64,000 nucleotides of DNA from Wyeomyia smithii. Its lineage: Eukaryota > Arthropoda > Insecta > Diptera > Culicidae. Shown here piece by piece: positions 21,823 through 32,063 of the stretch. The stretch lies in contig NC_073696.1 in the NCBI RefSeq assembly GCF_029784165.1, positions 89,041,310 through 89,105,309 of the forward strand, written 5' to 3'. The notes under the pieces are model-generated. The model was not told the DNA's origin, ran no database searches, and saw only the letters and a list, made by a program, of their open reading frames with translations. The position numbers were made by a program, and so were the translations under genes. Every line of letters starts with the position of its first letter. Position 1 is the first letter of the stretch.

Positions 21823-23019
21823 AGATTTTTATTCTCACTCACTTTTCTCAGAGATGGCTAGACAGATTTTCATTAAATTAATTGCAAATGAAACGTCTTG
21901 TTGTCCCATAAGACCCTACTGAATATTATTGTAATCGGATTTTTAGTTCAGAGGTTATGTATCAAAATGTAAAAATCATGAAACATCATTATCTCGAAAA
22001 CTACACAACTGATTTGAACAAAATTGATTTCAAATGAACGGACTACCTGAAAAACCCTTATGTTTTGAATTTTATAAAGATTGAATATGTGGTTCAAAAG
22101 TTATGAAAAGAAACGTGTTGTGAAACTGTTTAATCTCACTCATGTTTCTCAGAGTTTGCTGAAACGATTTTCATAGAATCAGTGTCAAATGGAAGGTCTA
22201 GTTGCCCGATAATACCCGATTGATTTGTTTTGCAATCGAACTATTACTTTGCCTGTTATGCTTAAAAATGTGAAATCCAGCTATGAAAAGGAACATATTC
22301 CGAAGACTGCTTGGACTCACTCACTTTTATCAGAGATGGCTGAACCACAAAATTAGTGTCAAATGAATGGTCTAGCTGCCTCATAACACCCTATTGAATT
22401 TTACTGTAAACGAACTGTAACTTCGTCTGTAATGTACCGAAATGTGAAAATTACGAAACTTCATTATCTCAGAAACTACACAACCGATTTGATCAATATT
22501 ATTATCAGATGAGCGGGCTAGTTAAGGGTTAACTGATGAATTATGATTGAACACGTAGTTTCAAAGTTTAGCTGCCTTATACGTTCTCATTTCATTTGAT
22601 TATAATCGAACTTAAGCAACCGTTATGTATTGAATTATTAATAAAACAACGAAACTTTGTTATCTCAAAGATTACACGACTTATTTGAACATAACTACTG
22701 TCATATGAACGAGTCGTCTGTCAAACTTACAAATAACAAACTTCATAACAATTTGATATATGGCTCAAAAGTTATGGAAAGAAAAGAAATTCAAAGACTA
22801 TTTAAAACAATACCTGCCTTGATCGACATATGTACTATTTGAACGTTCCAAATTCATTGATTCCTTGCGATGTGTTTAAAGTTTGCAAATGCACGACGAA
22901 TCAGCCATAGGACCAAAGTCAAAGTCAAATAACAAATCGTTTGAAATGATTGGTTTTATCGAAATGACAACATCCTCGACTTTTGGCTTCTGTACATCGC
23001 CTTAATTCTAGATATATTC

Positions 23020-23560
23020 ATATTGGATGGTATTCGGTCATTTTCAGCAGATTTTTAGGTATCAATCTGACTCCGGAAATACCAATATTGGGAGATATTT
23101 AGTTATTTTGGTTGTTTTCCAAAAACTAAAAGTGGTCATCTTTAAATTCAAATTGGTATGCAGGGTCAATATTTAGTTTCTATGCATCATCTCGGAAAAT
23201 CCATATTGAGTATTATTCGGTCATTTTCGACTGTTGCCATTCAGCAATTCAAAATGGTGCCTGAGGTCAATTGTTAGCGCCTTGCATCATTCTGGTTCCA
23301 GAGATACTTATATTTGGTGGAATTTGGTTATTTTAGGCTGTTTTTCACAAACCGGAAGGTGCCATCTTGGATTTCAAAATGGTATTTAAGATAATTTCTG
23401 GCCTCTGAGCATCGTTCTAGTTGCAGAAACATCCATATTGGGTGTAATTCGATCGTTTTCGGCTGTTTCCCAGGAACCGGAAGTCGCCAACCTAGAATCC
23501 AAAATGGGGTCTGTGGTCGATTTCAGCTGCTTTGTATCATTCTAGATCCGTAGGGGTGTC
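23020..23560 (-). repeat. ~124-bp tandem repeat array, left arm (about 5 units)
   Basis: Units recur with a period near 120-125 bases, marked by ATTGGG/ATTGGATGGTATTCGGTCATTTT. They are in inverted orientation to the array at 25560-26665. Each unit includes a CCGGAAGT..CCAT-type segment (for example 23470-23490). Confidence 0.75.
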
Positions 23561-24112
23561 AAAAGATTATGGACATATTTTTAACCACTAAAAACATTAA
23601 CCTGCCAAATTTGATTCCATTTTGTTGATTAGTGCTCGAGATGTGCAGAAATTTGTGTTTCATTTGTTTGGAACACCTCCCTTACAGAAAAAGAGGGGCG
23701 TCCAACTATTATTGACATATTTGTTACCCCTTAAAACATCCACATGCCAAATTCGGTTTCAATAAGCAATTGGTTTGTTCTTGAGTTGTGCAGAAATGTA
23801 TGTTTTATTTGTAAGGGATCCCTCTCTTCCAGAAGAGGGATGGGTCTCAAGCTATCATAGAAACCTTTATCGGTACCAAAAACCCCTACATACAAATTTT
23901 CACGTCGATCGGTTCGGTAGTTTTCGAGTCTATATGGATCAGACTTACAGACAGACACACCGGGCTGCATTTTTATAATCTATAATTACAACATCAATAT
24001 TTTAGAACCTAAAGAGATTGGATTGAGGCGTTCATGTAAGTCTATTTTTACAAATAAAAGTTTGAATGAGAAAGGCTGGGTCTGACCGCTAGGTGGATTA
24101 ATTTAGGTTTTT

Positions 24113-24794
24113 TTTTTAGTTTTGTAAGTTTTTGTTTGTATTTTAAGTTTTTCACTCTTGCGTAAGAATTTTTCGAATCCCCCTCCCCCCCTCGTAAGCG
24201 TTGGTAAGAAATTTGGATAAACCCCCTCTTCCACTAATTCCTTACATAATTGTACTAGATTTGTTTCTCCGGAAATTTCATCATGTTAACCGCGAGAAAG
24301 ACTCATTTGGACCTGTTTGTTAGTACAAAGTTCGTGCCAATCTAGGAAACCCTTATTCGTTTTTTGAATGATTTTGCAATCATCTCTGGCGTGTAATATT
24401 TCGTGATTCTCTCCATTTGTTTTGGTTGTATACTTGTATATTACATATGCATATGCAATCATATATACATATACAAAATGTCCAAAACCGTGTTCTCGTT
24501 CCGCTGAAGGAAGAGTACGCAAAACTACGAAAATGTTTAACGCTCTTTCTCAAAATTGTGACGAGTCGGGTGAGTAATTCTTACACCATTTTGTAGTACT
24601 AACTTGAAGCTTAAAAATGGCGGGGAGTGTGTACTTCCGGGCATCCCTCTTTTTCTCTAATCCACAGTTGAAAATAGGGTAAATTATTGTTAATATTGCT
24701 TTTATCTTTCCAACCAAAAGGAATTTTAACATAGTGTCTTTATGAAATTTTTAAAACATGATAAGGCCTAGAATTCTCTAGAACAGTGTGTTAA
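24113..24794. other. Loop (spacer) of the giant inverted repeat
   Basis: This is the unpaired centre. It holds C-rich text (CCCCCTCCCCCCCTCG near 24180) resembling the end of another dispersed repeat seen at 21380-21485, where ATTACGTAAGG and CCCCCTCCCCCC also occur. A stretch at 24470-24560 begins ATGTCCAAAACCGTG on the plus strand but is soon closed by stops. No gene is supported. Confidence 0.5.
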
Positions 24795-25559
24795 TAAAAA
24801 CCTAAATTAATCCACCTAGCGGTCAGACTCAGCCTTTCTCATTCAATTTTTTATTTGTAAAAATAAATTTACTTGAACGCTTCAATCCAATAAATGTATA
24901 TTCACACTTTAGGTTCTAAAATATTGATGTTGTAATCTTTACATATAAAAATGCAGTCAAGTCTGTCTGTCTGATCCATATAGGCCCGAAAACTACCGAA
25001 CCGATCGACGTGAAAATTTGTATGTAGGGGTTTTTGGTGCCGATAAAGGTTCCTATGATAGTTTGAGAAGGGAGGGGTCCCATACAAATGAAACATAAAT
25101 TTCTGCACAACTCAAGAACAAACCAAGCAAATGAAACCGAATTTGGCATGTGGATGTTTTAAGGGGTAACAAATATGTCAATAATAGTTGGATGAAACAC
25201 AAATTTGTGCACATCTCAAAAACTAATTAACCAAATGGAACAAAATTTGGCAGGTAAATGTTTTTAGTAGTAACAAATATGTACATAATGGTTTGAAACC
25301 CGACTCCCTCTTCTATAAGAGAGGGATCCCATGAAAATGAAACACAAATTTCGCACAGCTCAAGAACCAATCAAGAAAATACAACCAAATTTGGTATGTG
25401 AATGTTTTTAGAGGTAACAAATATGTCCATAATGGTTTAACGCCCCTCCCTCTTCTGGAAGTACATGTTTCTTCACAAATTTCTGCACATCTCGCGAACT
25501 AATCAACTAAATGGAACCATATTGGCAGGTGAATGTTTTTAGTGGTAACAAATATGTTC

Positions 25560-26665
25560 CATAATCGACCTCAGACAACATTTTGGATTGTAAGATGGCA
25601 ACTTCCGGTTTCTGGGAAACAGCCGAAAATGGCCGATACACAGGAGCTAAAATAGACCACAGATAGCATTTTAAATTCTAAGATGGCGACTTCCGGTTTG
25701 TGAAAAAACAAGCAGAAAATGACCAAATACCACCCAATATGAGTTTTTCTTTAACCAGTATGCCGTTCAAAATCCAGAAATTGTCTCCAAATGCCATTAT
25801 GAAATCCAAAATGGCGACTTCCGGTGTCGGAAAAACTGCGGCAAATGACCAAATACCACCCAATATGGGTATTTCCGGAACCGTAATGATGCACTGGAGC
25901 CACAAATCGACTTCAGACAACATTTTGAATTGTAAGATGGCAACTTCCGGTTTCTGGAAAACAGCCTGAAATGGACGATTCCCATTAAATATTAGTATTT
26001 CTGGAACCAGAAAGATGCACAGAAGCTAAAAATTGATCACAGACACAATCTTGAATTTTAAGATGGTGACTTCCAGTGTCTGGCAAACAGCCGGAAATGA
26101 CCAAATACCATTCAATATGAATGTTTTCGGAACCAAAATTACGCCCAGATGCCAGAAATTGATTTCACAGGCAATTTTAAAGTCCAAAATGACTACTTTC
26201 GGCTTCTGAAAAACAGTCCAAAGTGACCAAATATCACCCAATATGAGTATTTCTTTAACCAGTATCCTAAATACCATTTTGAAATCCAAGATGGCGACTA
26301 CCGGTTTGTGAAAAACAGCCTAAAATAAACAAATACTATCCAATATGAGTATCTCTGGAACCAGAATGATGCAAGGAGCTAACAATTGACCTCAGGCACC
26401 ACATGGCAACTTATAGCCAACAGTCGGAAATGACCGAATAATACTCAATATGGATATTTCCGTTAACGTGATGATGCATAGAAACCAAACATTGACCCTG
26501 GACACTATTTTGAATTTGAAGACGACCACTTTTAGTTTCTGGAAAACAACCAAAAATACCTCCCAATATGGGTATTTCCGGTGTCAGATTGATGCCAGAA
26601 AGTCTGCTGATAATGACAGAATACCACCCAATATGAATATATTCAGAATTAAGGCGATGTACAGA
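25560..26665 (+). repeat. ~124-bp tandem repeat array, right arm (about 9 units)
   Basis: Unit landmarks ACCAAATACCACCCAATATG or variants occur near 25720, 25844, 25968, 26097, 26222, 26325, 26430 and 26608, so the period is about 124 bases with some shortened units. The most constant part is AAGATGGCGACTTCCGG and variants near 25591, 25679, 25809, 25936, 26060 and 26287. ORFs running through it reflect the repeat and not coding selection. Confidence 0.8.
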
Positions 26666-27895
26666 AGCCAAAAGACGAGGATGTTGTCATTTCGATAAAA
26701 CCAATCATTTCAAACGATTTGTTATTTGACTTTGATCATATCCTATGGCCGATTCGTCGTGCATTTGCAGACTTCAAACAAACTGCAAGGAATCAATGAA
26801 CTTGGAACGTTCAAATAGTACGACACCACATTTAAATTATGTTGAGGCCACATATATCAATCAAAGCAGGTATAGTTTTAAATAGCCTTTGAATTTCTCT
26901 TCTTTCCATAACTTTTGAGCCACATACCAAATTGTTATGAAGTTTGTTATTTGTAAGTTTGAGAGATGACTCGTTCGTATGACACTAGTTATGTTCAAAT
27001 AAGTCATGTAATCTTTGAGATAATAGACTTTCGTTGTTTTATTAACAATTTAATACATAACGGTTGCTTAAGTTCGATTATAATCAAATGAAATGGGAAC
27101 GTGTAGGGCAGCCAAACTTTGAAACCACGTGTTTAATCATAATTAACCCTTAACGAGCCCGCTCATCTGATAATAATCAGTTAACCCTTATCTAGCCCGC
27201 TCATCTGATAATAATAATCAAATCGGTTGTGTAAATTCAGAGATAATGAAGTTTCGTGTTTTTCACAAGTCGCCACATTACAAATGAAGTTACAGTTCGA
27301 TTACAGTAAAATTCAATAGGGTCTTCTGAGGCAGCTAGACCATTCATTTGACACTAACTTTGTGGAAATCGGGTCAGCCATCTCTGAAAAAAGTGAGTGA
27401 GTCCAAGCAGTCTTCGGAATATGTTCCTTTGCATAGCTGGATTTCACATTTTTAAACATAACAGGCAAAGTAATAGTTCGATTGCAAAACAAATCAATCG
27501 GGTATTATCGGGCAACTAGACTTTCCATTTGACACTGATTTCATGAAAATCGTTTCAGCCATCTCTGAGAAACATGAGTGAGATTCAACAGTCTTCAGAA
27601 CACGTTTCTTTTCATAACTTTTGAACCACATGTTCAATCTTTATGAAATTCAAAAGTTAAAGGTATTTCAGGTAGTTCATTCATTTGAAATCTATTTTGT
27701 TCAAATCGGTAGTGTAGTTTTTGAGATAATGAAGTTTCGTGATTTTTACATTTTAATACATAACCTCTAAACTAAAAATCCGATTACAATAAAATTGAAT
27801 GGAATCTTATGGGACAACAAGACCATTCATTTGCAATTAATTTAATGAAAATCGGTCCAGCCATCTCTGAGAAAATTGAGTGAGAATAAATATCT

Positions 27896-27914
27896 GCACA
27901 TACACACACACACA

Positions 27915-27967
<53 letters not shown>
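27896..27967. repeat. (CA)n microsatellite in the right arm
   Basis: About 72 bases of CA repeats with a few TA interruptions. It is the expanded partner of the tract at 21789-21822. Confidence 0.9.
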
Positions 27968-27970
<3 letters not shown>

Positions 27971-28099
27971 GAAAATGCTCAGCTCGTCAAGCTGAGTCGA
28001 GTGATATATGCCATTCGGCCCTTTGGAGCACTTTAATACTTTCGGTTTTGCAAGTGATTGCTATACCTTTCTAGGAGAAAGGCAAAAATCCAAACCAAA

Positions 28100-28670
28100 A
28101 AGTTAGAAGCAAAAAACAGATTTTACGGACATAGCCACACGAAACTCAAGTTCTTTCAAAATCTACAGTATATAGAGCAAAAATCTTGTTAGCAAAGTTG
28201 CTTGTAATGCAGAAACAAAAAAGTTAGGAATTTAATTTTTTGCATAGTAGGCTATGGCTATTGTTACATAGCACCATCATGTGTGCAATTTGAATACAAA
28301 CAATTGTTTCGAAGACACTATAGTCCTAAAGTAAAGCACTTAGGCACTATAGAATAAGGTTCGCAACATTGCTATTTTAAACCACTGTGCAATGGTAAGC
28401 TAGTAAGTAAAGGAAGAGAAATCAAAAATTAAAATTAATGAAACTTTTCAAAATAAATCAATTTGGTTTTTTAAGTTTTTTTACGGTATAAAGATTTTTT
28501 TTTTTTTTTTTTATATGTACAATAGATCAAAACTTTTCCGAAGAAACTATACCGACCAAACAAACCGATTTGATGTTAGAAATATTTTTTAACAAAAGTA
28601 GACACTCGAAGCAGGAATAAAACGTCGCACAGTGCGTTGAATGTAGGGTAAGACGGGACAAAAATCAAAA
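28100..28670. other. AT-rich DNA with a poly-T run
   Basis: A run of about 20 T occurs near 28494-28512. No coding or repeat family was recognised. Confidence 0.35.
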
Positions 28671-28736
28671 CTACCCTAGCTAACACGGTGAGAATCCTGA
28701 GTAAGAATTCCCAGGGTTCCTACAACTAGGTGACAG

Positions 28737-28975
28737 AATCGTGAGAGGAATCGTTTCTGCGATACGGACATAATCTATACGAATAGCATATGGAAAACCT
28801 TCTCAAGAATCCTACAGAATCCAAATGAATCGTGAAAGGAATCGTTTCTGCGATACGGACAGAATCCGTTCGAATCGCTTATGGAAAACCTCAAGAGTCC
28901 AAATTTAGGAATCTCGGCGACTCGGCAACAGAATCGTGAGAGAAATCGTTTCTGCGATCCGGACAGAATATTTTT
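28737..28975 (+). repeat. Three-copy tandem repeat (~90-100 bp)
   Basis: GAATCGTGAGAGGAATCGTT and variants start at about 28737, 28827 and 28930. Each is followed by TCTGCGATACGGACAGAAT and a TATGGAAAACCT segment. It is non-coding. Confidence 0.75.
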
Positions 28976-29110
28976 ACGCGGTATTTTGAATGAACGCGTA
29001 TTTTTAGGCGCATTTTCGAATCAACCATGTTTCATACGCGGGATTTCGAACTACTGCGGTTTTTCAACGCAGATTTGATTTCCGCGTATTTAACGTGTTT
29101 TTTACGAGGT
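28976..29110. repeat. Degenerate short repeats rich in ACGCGG/ACGCGT
   Basis: Phrases such as ACGCGGTATTTTGAA, ACGCGTATTTTT, ACGCGGGATTTCGAA and CCGCGTATTTAACG recur every 20-30 bases. It appears to be a decayed minisatellite. Confidence 0.5.
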
Positions 29111-29461
29111 ACGTATTCTCAGCGTAAAAACTGAGTGTATAACATAAGACTGAGAAAAACGTGTCGTAATGTGTCTATCTCTTATCCAGATGAAATTGAA
29201 TAATACAACCAACATCATAAAGAATATCATACTCATCACAAGAGACAATAAACTCGCTCCCGTTTTGAATCAAATTGCGTTTCAGAGAAAGTTTGTTATT
29301 CCTTTCTCCGTGTGTTTTACTTCCTAATTTAATCCTGTAACTTGGTAATTCTACTTTAGATGTATACAAAACCTATGTCTGGAATTGATGTTGACCAAAC
29401 AATCGTGTAACTGATGGTTAACAAATGAAAATTTCTCTTTTCAAAAGATTCTTTCTCAGTA

Positions 29462-29520
29462 GTCCACATAGGCACTGATGATGGTTATAAGTAATAACCG
29501 AAATATGTATCTGCGGACGA
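29462..29520 (+). repeat. Hairpin motif with a hammerhead-like core, copy 2
   Basis: AGTCCACATAGGCACTGATGA is followed by T and a perfect hairpin (GGTTAT, loop AAGTA, ATAACC) and then GAAATATG. The flanks match copy 1 at 2418-2480, while the stem sequence differs but stays paired. Confidence 0.55.
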
Positions 29521-29929
29521 TTTCAGTGGTATTCGATTTTTTAAATGAATTTAAATGAATTAAATGAAAACATTGCATATTCTCAATATCTTATTCTATT
29601 CTACTAAGACGCTTAATGTAAAATTTATTATATTTCAGCCAAACTAGATTCCCCTTGTTTTGGCTTCCTCGAATCTGAACTACAAATGATATGATTCAGA
29701 AAGACCAGAAATCAAATATATATAGGTATCACCAAAGTAAACTGAACACGGCGACTGTACATGGACCTTGCGTCCTTCTAGCATCAAACCGAAATTGTTT
29801 CAACCTATTAGAATGCGAACAAACTTCTTTGAATATGCGAACAGAATAACAAATTTGAACAACTGACTCTAACGAGGACAGACTATTCGACATAACTGAC
29901 GTACCGGTTAGAATAAACTCATATTTACG

Positions 29930-31316
29930 TTAGTCGCACCCATAGGTTTCGCATAGATTCCCTAGGATTCCTCCCATTGGAATCGCAAAGCGCCTGCAAT
30001 AAGGAATCCTGACGAAAGAATCCTCAAGAATGCCTTGTTTATGGGACTGGGATTCTTGAGTAAAAATCGTGTTATGAGAATTCTTCGGATACGAAACCTT
30101 TAACTTTAACCGTTTCGTGCTCGAAATTCTTATATCTGTTGTGATTTTCATTTGATTTCGAAGGCACCAGTAATTTCCCGGGAATCCGTTATTCCGAAAA
30201 CTGATGAATTTTATGAATATTTGGACAAAATCTAACAATTATTGGTTCAAGATACATAAAATTACTTTATGTTTACTTTACTTTATTTACTTTATACTAA
30301 TTACTTTACGTCATTTGTATGGTTTTGGGTATTTTGATGATATGCCCTCGAAATGGTCCTTCCGGAACAGATTCCACAGTGGCTCCTGGTGGCCATAGAA
30401 ACAAATAAATAAAATAAGGTTAAATATTTTCCAATATTGGTATATTCGGAACCGGGATGATGCCCCTAGACCGGAAAACGACCTCAGACGCCATGTTGAA
30501 TTCTGAAAAGGTGACTTCCAGACTCAGAGAAATATAAATATCTGGCCGAATACCTCCCAACATGAGTATTTCCGGAATCGGAATAATGCCCAGAGACCAG
30601 AAATAGATTCCAGACGACATTTTGGAATTCAAAATGGTGTCTGGGTCGTTTTCCGGTCTAGGTATCATCCCGATTCCGGAAATACCTATATCGGATGGTA
30701 TTCGGACATTTTTGGCCTTTTTCCAGAAACCGGAAGTCACTCTTGAATGGTATTCAACCTTATTTTATTTAATGGTTTCCATCGGCAATAGAAGCCTCTC
30801 TAGAATCTATTCCGAAAGGACCATTTTAAAGCCATATTACTTAAACACTCAAAAGCTAGCAAATGGCCAGGGGAAGTAATTTTAAGAACTTTGAACCATT
30901 AATTGTAAGATACTGTTCAAATATACATATAATTCCCCAGTTCTGGAATATATCCCTGACAAACCAGATATCCGACTATGCGAGATTTTTTTCGGGGCAC
31001 TGCTAACGCTGATTTGAAAGTAGATAAGTTACTGAATCTTTTGGTGCTACAAGTATCAAATCAAGTATCAAGTATCGAATAAAAATTGCAAAAGTTACAA
31101 GTACGTTTATTTGGGGTACCCAAGAACCCCGTCGAGCACAAAACGGTTTCGTATCCTAAGAATTTTCCTAACACGATTCTCCTTCAAGAATCCTAGGCCC
31201 ATAGACAGGGCATTCCTGAGGATTCCTTTTTCAGAATTCTTCATCAAGGATGCTTCACGATTCCAATGGGAGGAATCCTAGGGAATCCAGGCGAATCTTA
31301 TGTGTTCGTCCGGGTA
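29930..31316. mobile_element. 1.4-kb element with ~190-bp terminal inverted repeats
   Basis: The left end (29930-30122) contains GATTCCCTAGGATTCCTCCC, then ATTGGAATCG. The right end (31125-31316) holds the same text inverted (CGATTCCAATGGGAGGAATC, then CTAGGGAATC). Further inward both ends carry AAGAATCCTxxxG and ATACGAAACCxTT blocks. The motif AGGATTC/GAATCCT recurs within each arm. No protein is encoded. A foldback at 30348-30840 lies inside. Confidence 0.75.
30348..30840. mobile_element. 0.5-kb foldback made of the 124-bp repeat unit
   Basis: The outer arms are AAATGGTCCTTCCGGAACAG, then TAAATAAAATAAGGTT (30348-30421), and their reverse complement at 30755-30838. Inside are about two 124-bp units on the left and one inverted unit on the right, turning at about 30640. 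The units are the same family as those at 25560-26665. Confidence 0.72.
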
Positions 31317-31667
31317 CACGATTTTGTCGATAAAACATGTTGATGTAACAAGGAAAGTTGTTCGTTACCTTCAGAGCTACTAAATGCATAAAGGTCTTAT
31401 GTGATACACTAAATCACAAAACTGTCCCAAACGCTAACGCACTCATCCTATACCTGAAACCATTAATCTCTTTGTAAAAGTTGTACATTGTAACGAAAAC
31501 TGCGGTTTCTATGTTTTACTTACTTTTGCAGAATTGCAAAAGTGACTTACATGCAATTATAACGAAAAAAAAGATATTTTTAGGTATTCTTTTACGTATT
31601 ATTTTTATTATTTTTCTATATTCAATTACCAGAGTAACAAACAATTTAAAATTCTTCATGATGCATA

Positions 31668-32063
31668 TTATATTATCAAGTTAATATTTGGGTCATCTTC
31701 AGACGAATTGGAATAGTTGTTCGAAACGGTAGCAGCGAATACTAGTTCTTTTGGGGAGTTATTTTCAACGAGCTCTGCAACTCGCCGTTTTTTAATTCTC
31801 CCTGAGCAGCTTTCAGTAAGTTTCTGAGGACGCTCACGAGTAGAAATGTGGTTGTATTCATAATCATTATTCTCACCGAATCGAGGAAGAGCAAGCGGTG
31901 ACTCCAACCAAATTTCATGCTTTTTCATAAAATATTTTTTTATTCTATTGTATTTCTCCCATTTCGAGTTCAATTTTGGACAATATACAGCAGAAAACTT
32001 GTGCAAATCTTCATAAACATGCTCGACTGTGTCTTCTGGTAGAGACAATATCGAAATACACAT
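31668..32063 (-). CDS. Uncharacterised 131-aa ORF, possible transposon-associated protein fragment
   Basis: This open frame has an ATG at 32061-32063 and a stop at 31668-31670. The N-terminal half is rich in Lys/Tyr/Glu (KYNRIKKYFMKKHEIWLES). The C-terminal half reads RERPQKLTESCSGRIKKRR, then VAELVENNSPKELVFAAT. From memory this resembles a recurrent N-terminal segment (RP..SF.ESS.R.KRRK..EL...) in a large family of uncharacterised invertebrate proteins. The broken gene at 58095-58774 may belong to the same family. That link is recall only. Its codon use is more ordered than nearby ORFs. It could be a gene remnant or a chance ORF. Confidence 0.35.
   Translation of the reverse strand: MCISILSLPEDTVEHVYEDLHKFSAVYCPKLNSKWEKYNRIKKYFMKKHEIWLESPLALPRFGENNDYEYNHISTRERPQKLTESCSGRIKKRRVAELVENNSPKELVFAATVSNNYSNSSEDDPNINLII

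Larger units (their letters stand above)
21696..28072. repeat. Giant 6.4-kb inverted repeat (foldback) with internal tandem arrays
   Basis: Left arm 21696-24112 and right arm 24795-28072 are reverse complements over their whole length with scattered differences. They start at AGAAAGGTATAGCAA (left) against TTGCTATACCTTTCT (right, ending 28072). They close at GCTAGGTGGATTAATTTAGG (left inner edge) against CCTAAATTAATCCACCTAGC (right inner edge, from 24799). Each arm holds the same order: outer ~290-bp units about GAGATGGCTGA, a (TG/CA)n microsatellite, a ~124-bp array, and ~150-bp units around AAATTTGGCATG. The right arm is about 0.9 kb longer, mainly through extra repeat units. No ORF in it looks like a protein. 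Each arm could also be a separate element inserted in opposite orientation. Confidence 0.85.

Noticed and set aside
25678..26698. Several 80-90 codon ORFs in the 124-bp array
   Set aside because: They follow the tandem unit in both strands and show no protein family or start context.
27880..28074. 64-codon ORF rich in Thr-His
   Set aside because: It is the (CA)n microsatellite read as codons.
29462..29520. Active hammerhead ribozyme
   Set aside because: The two core boxes and stem II are present, but no stem I and no UH cleavage position can be placed in either copy.
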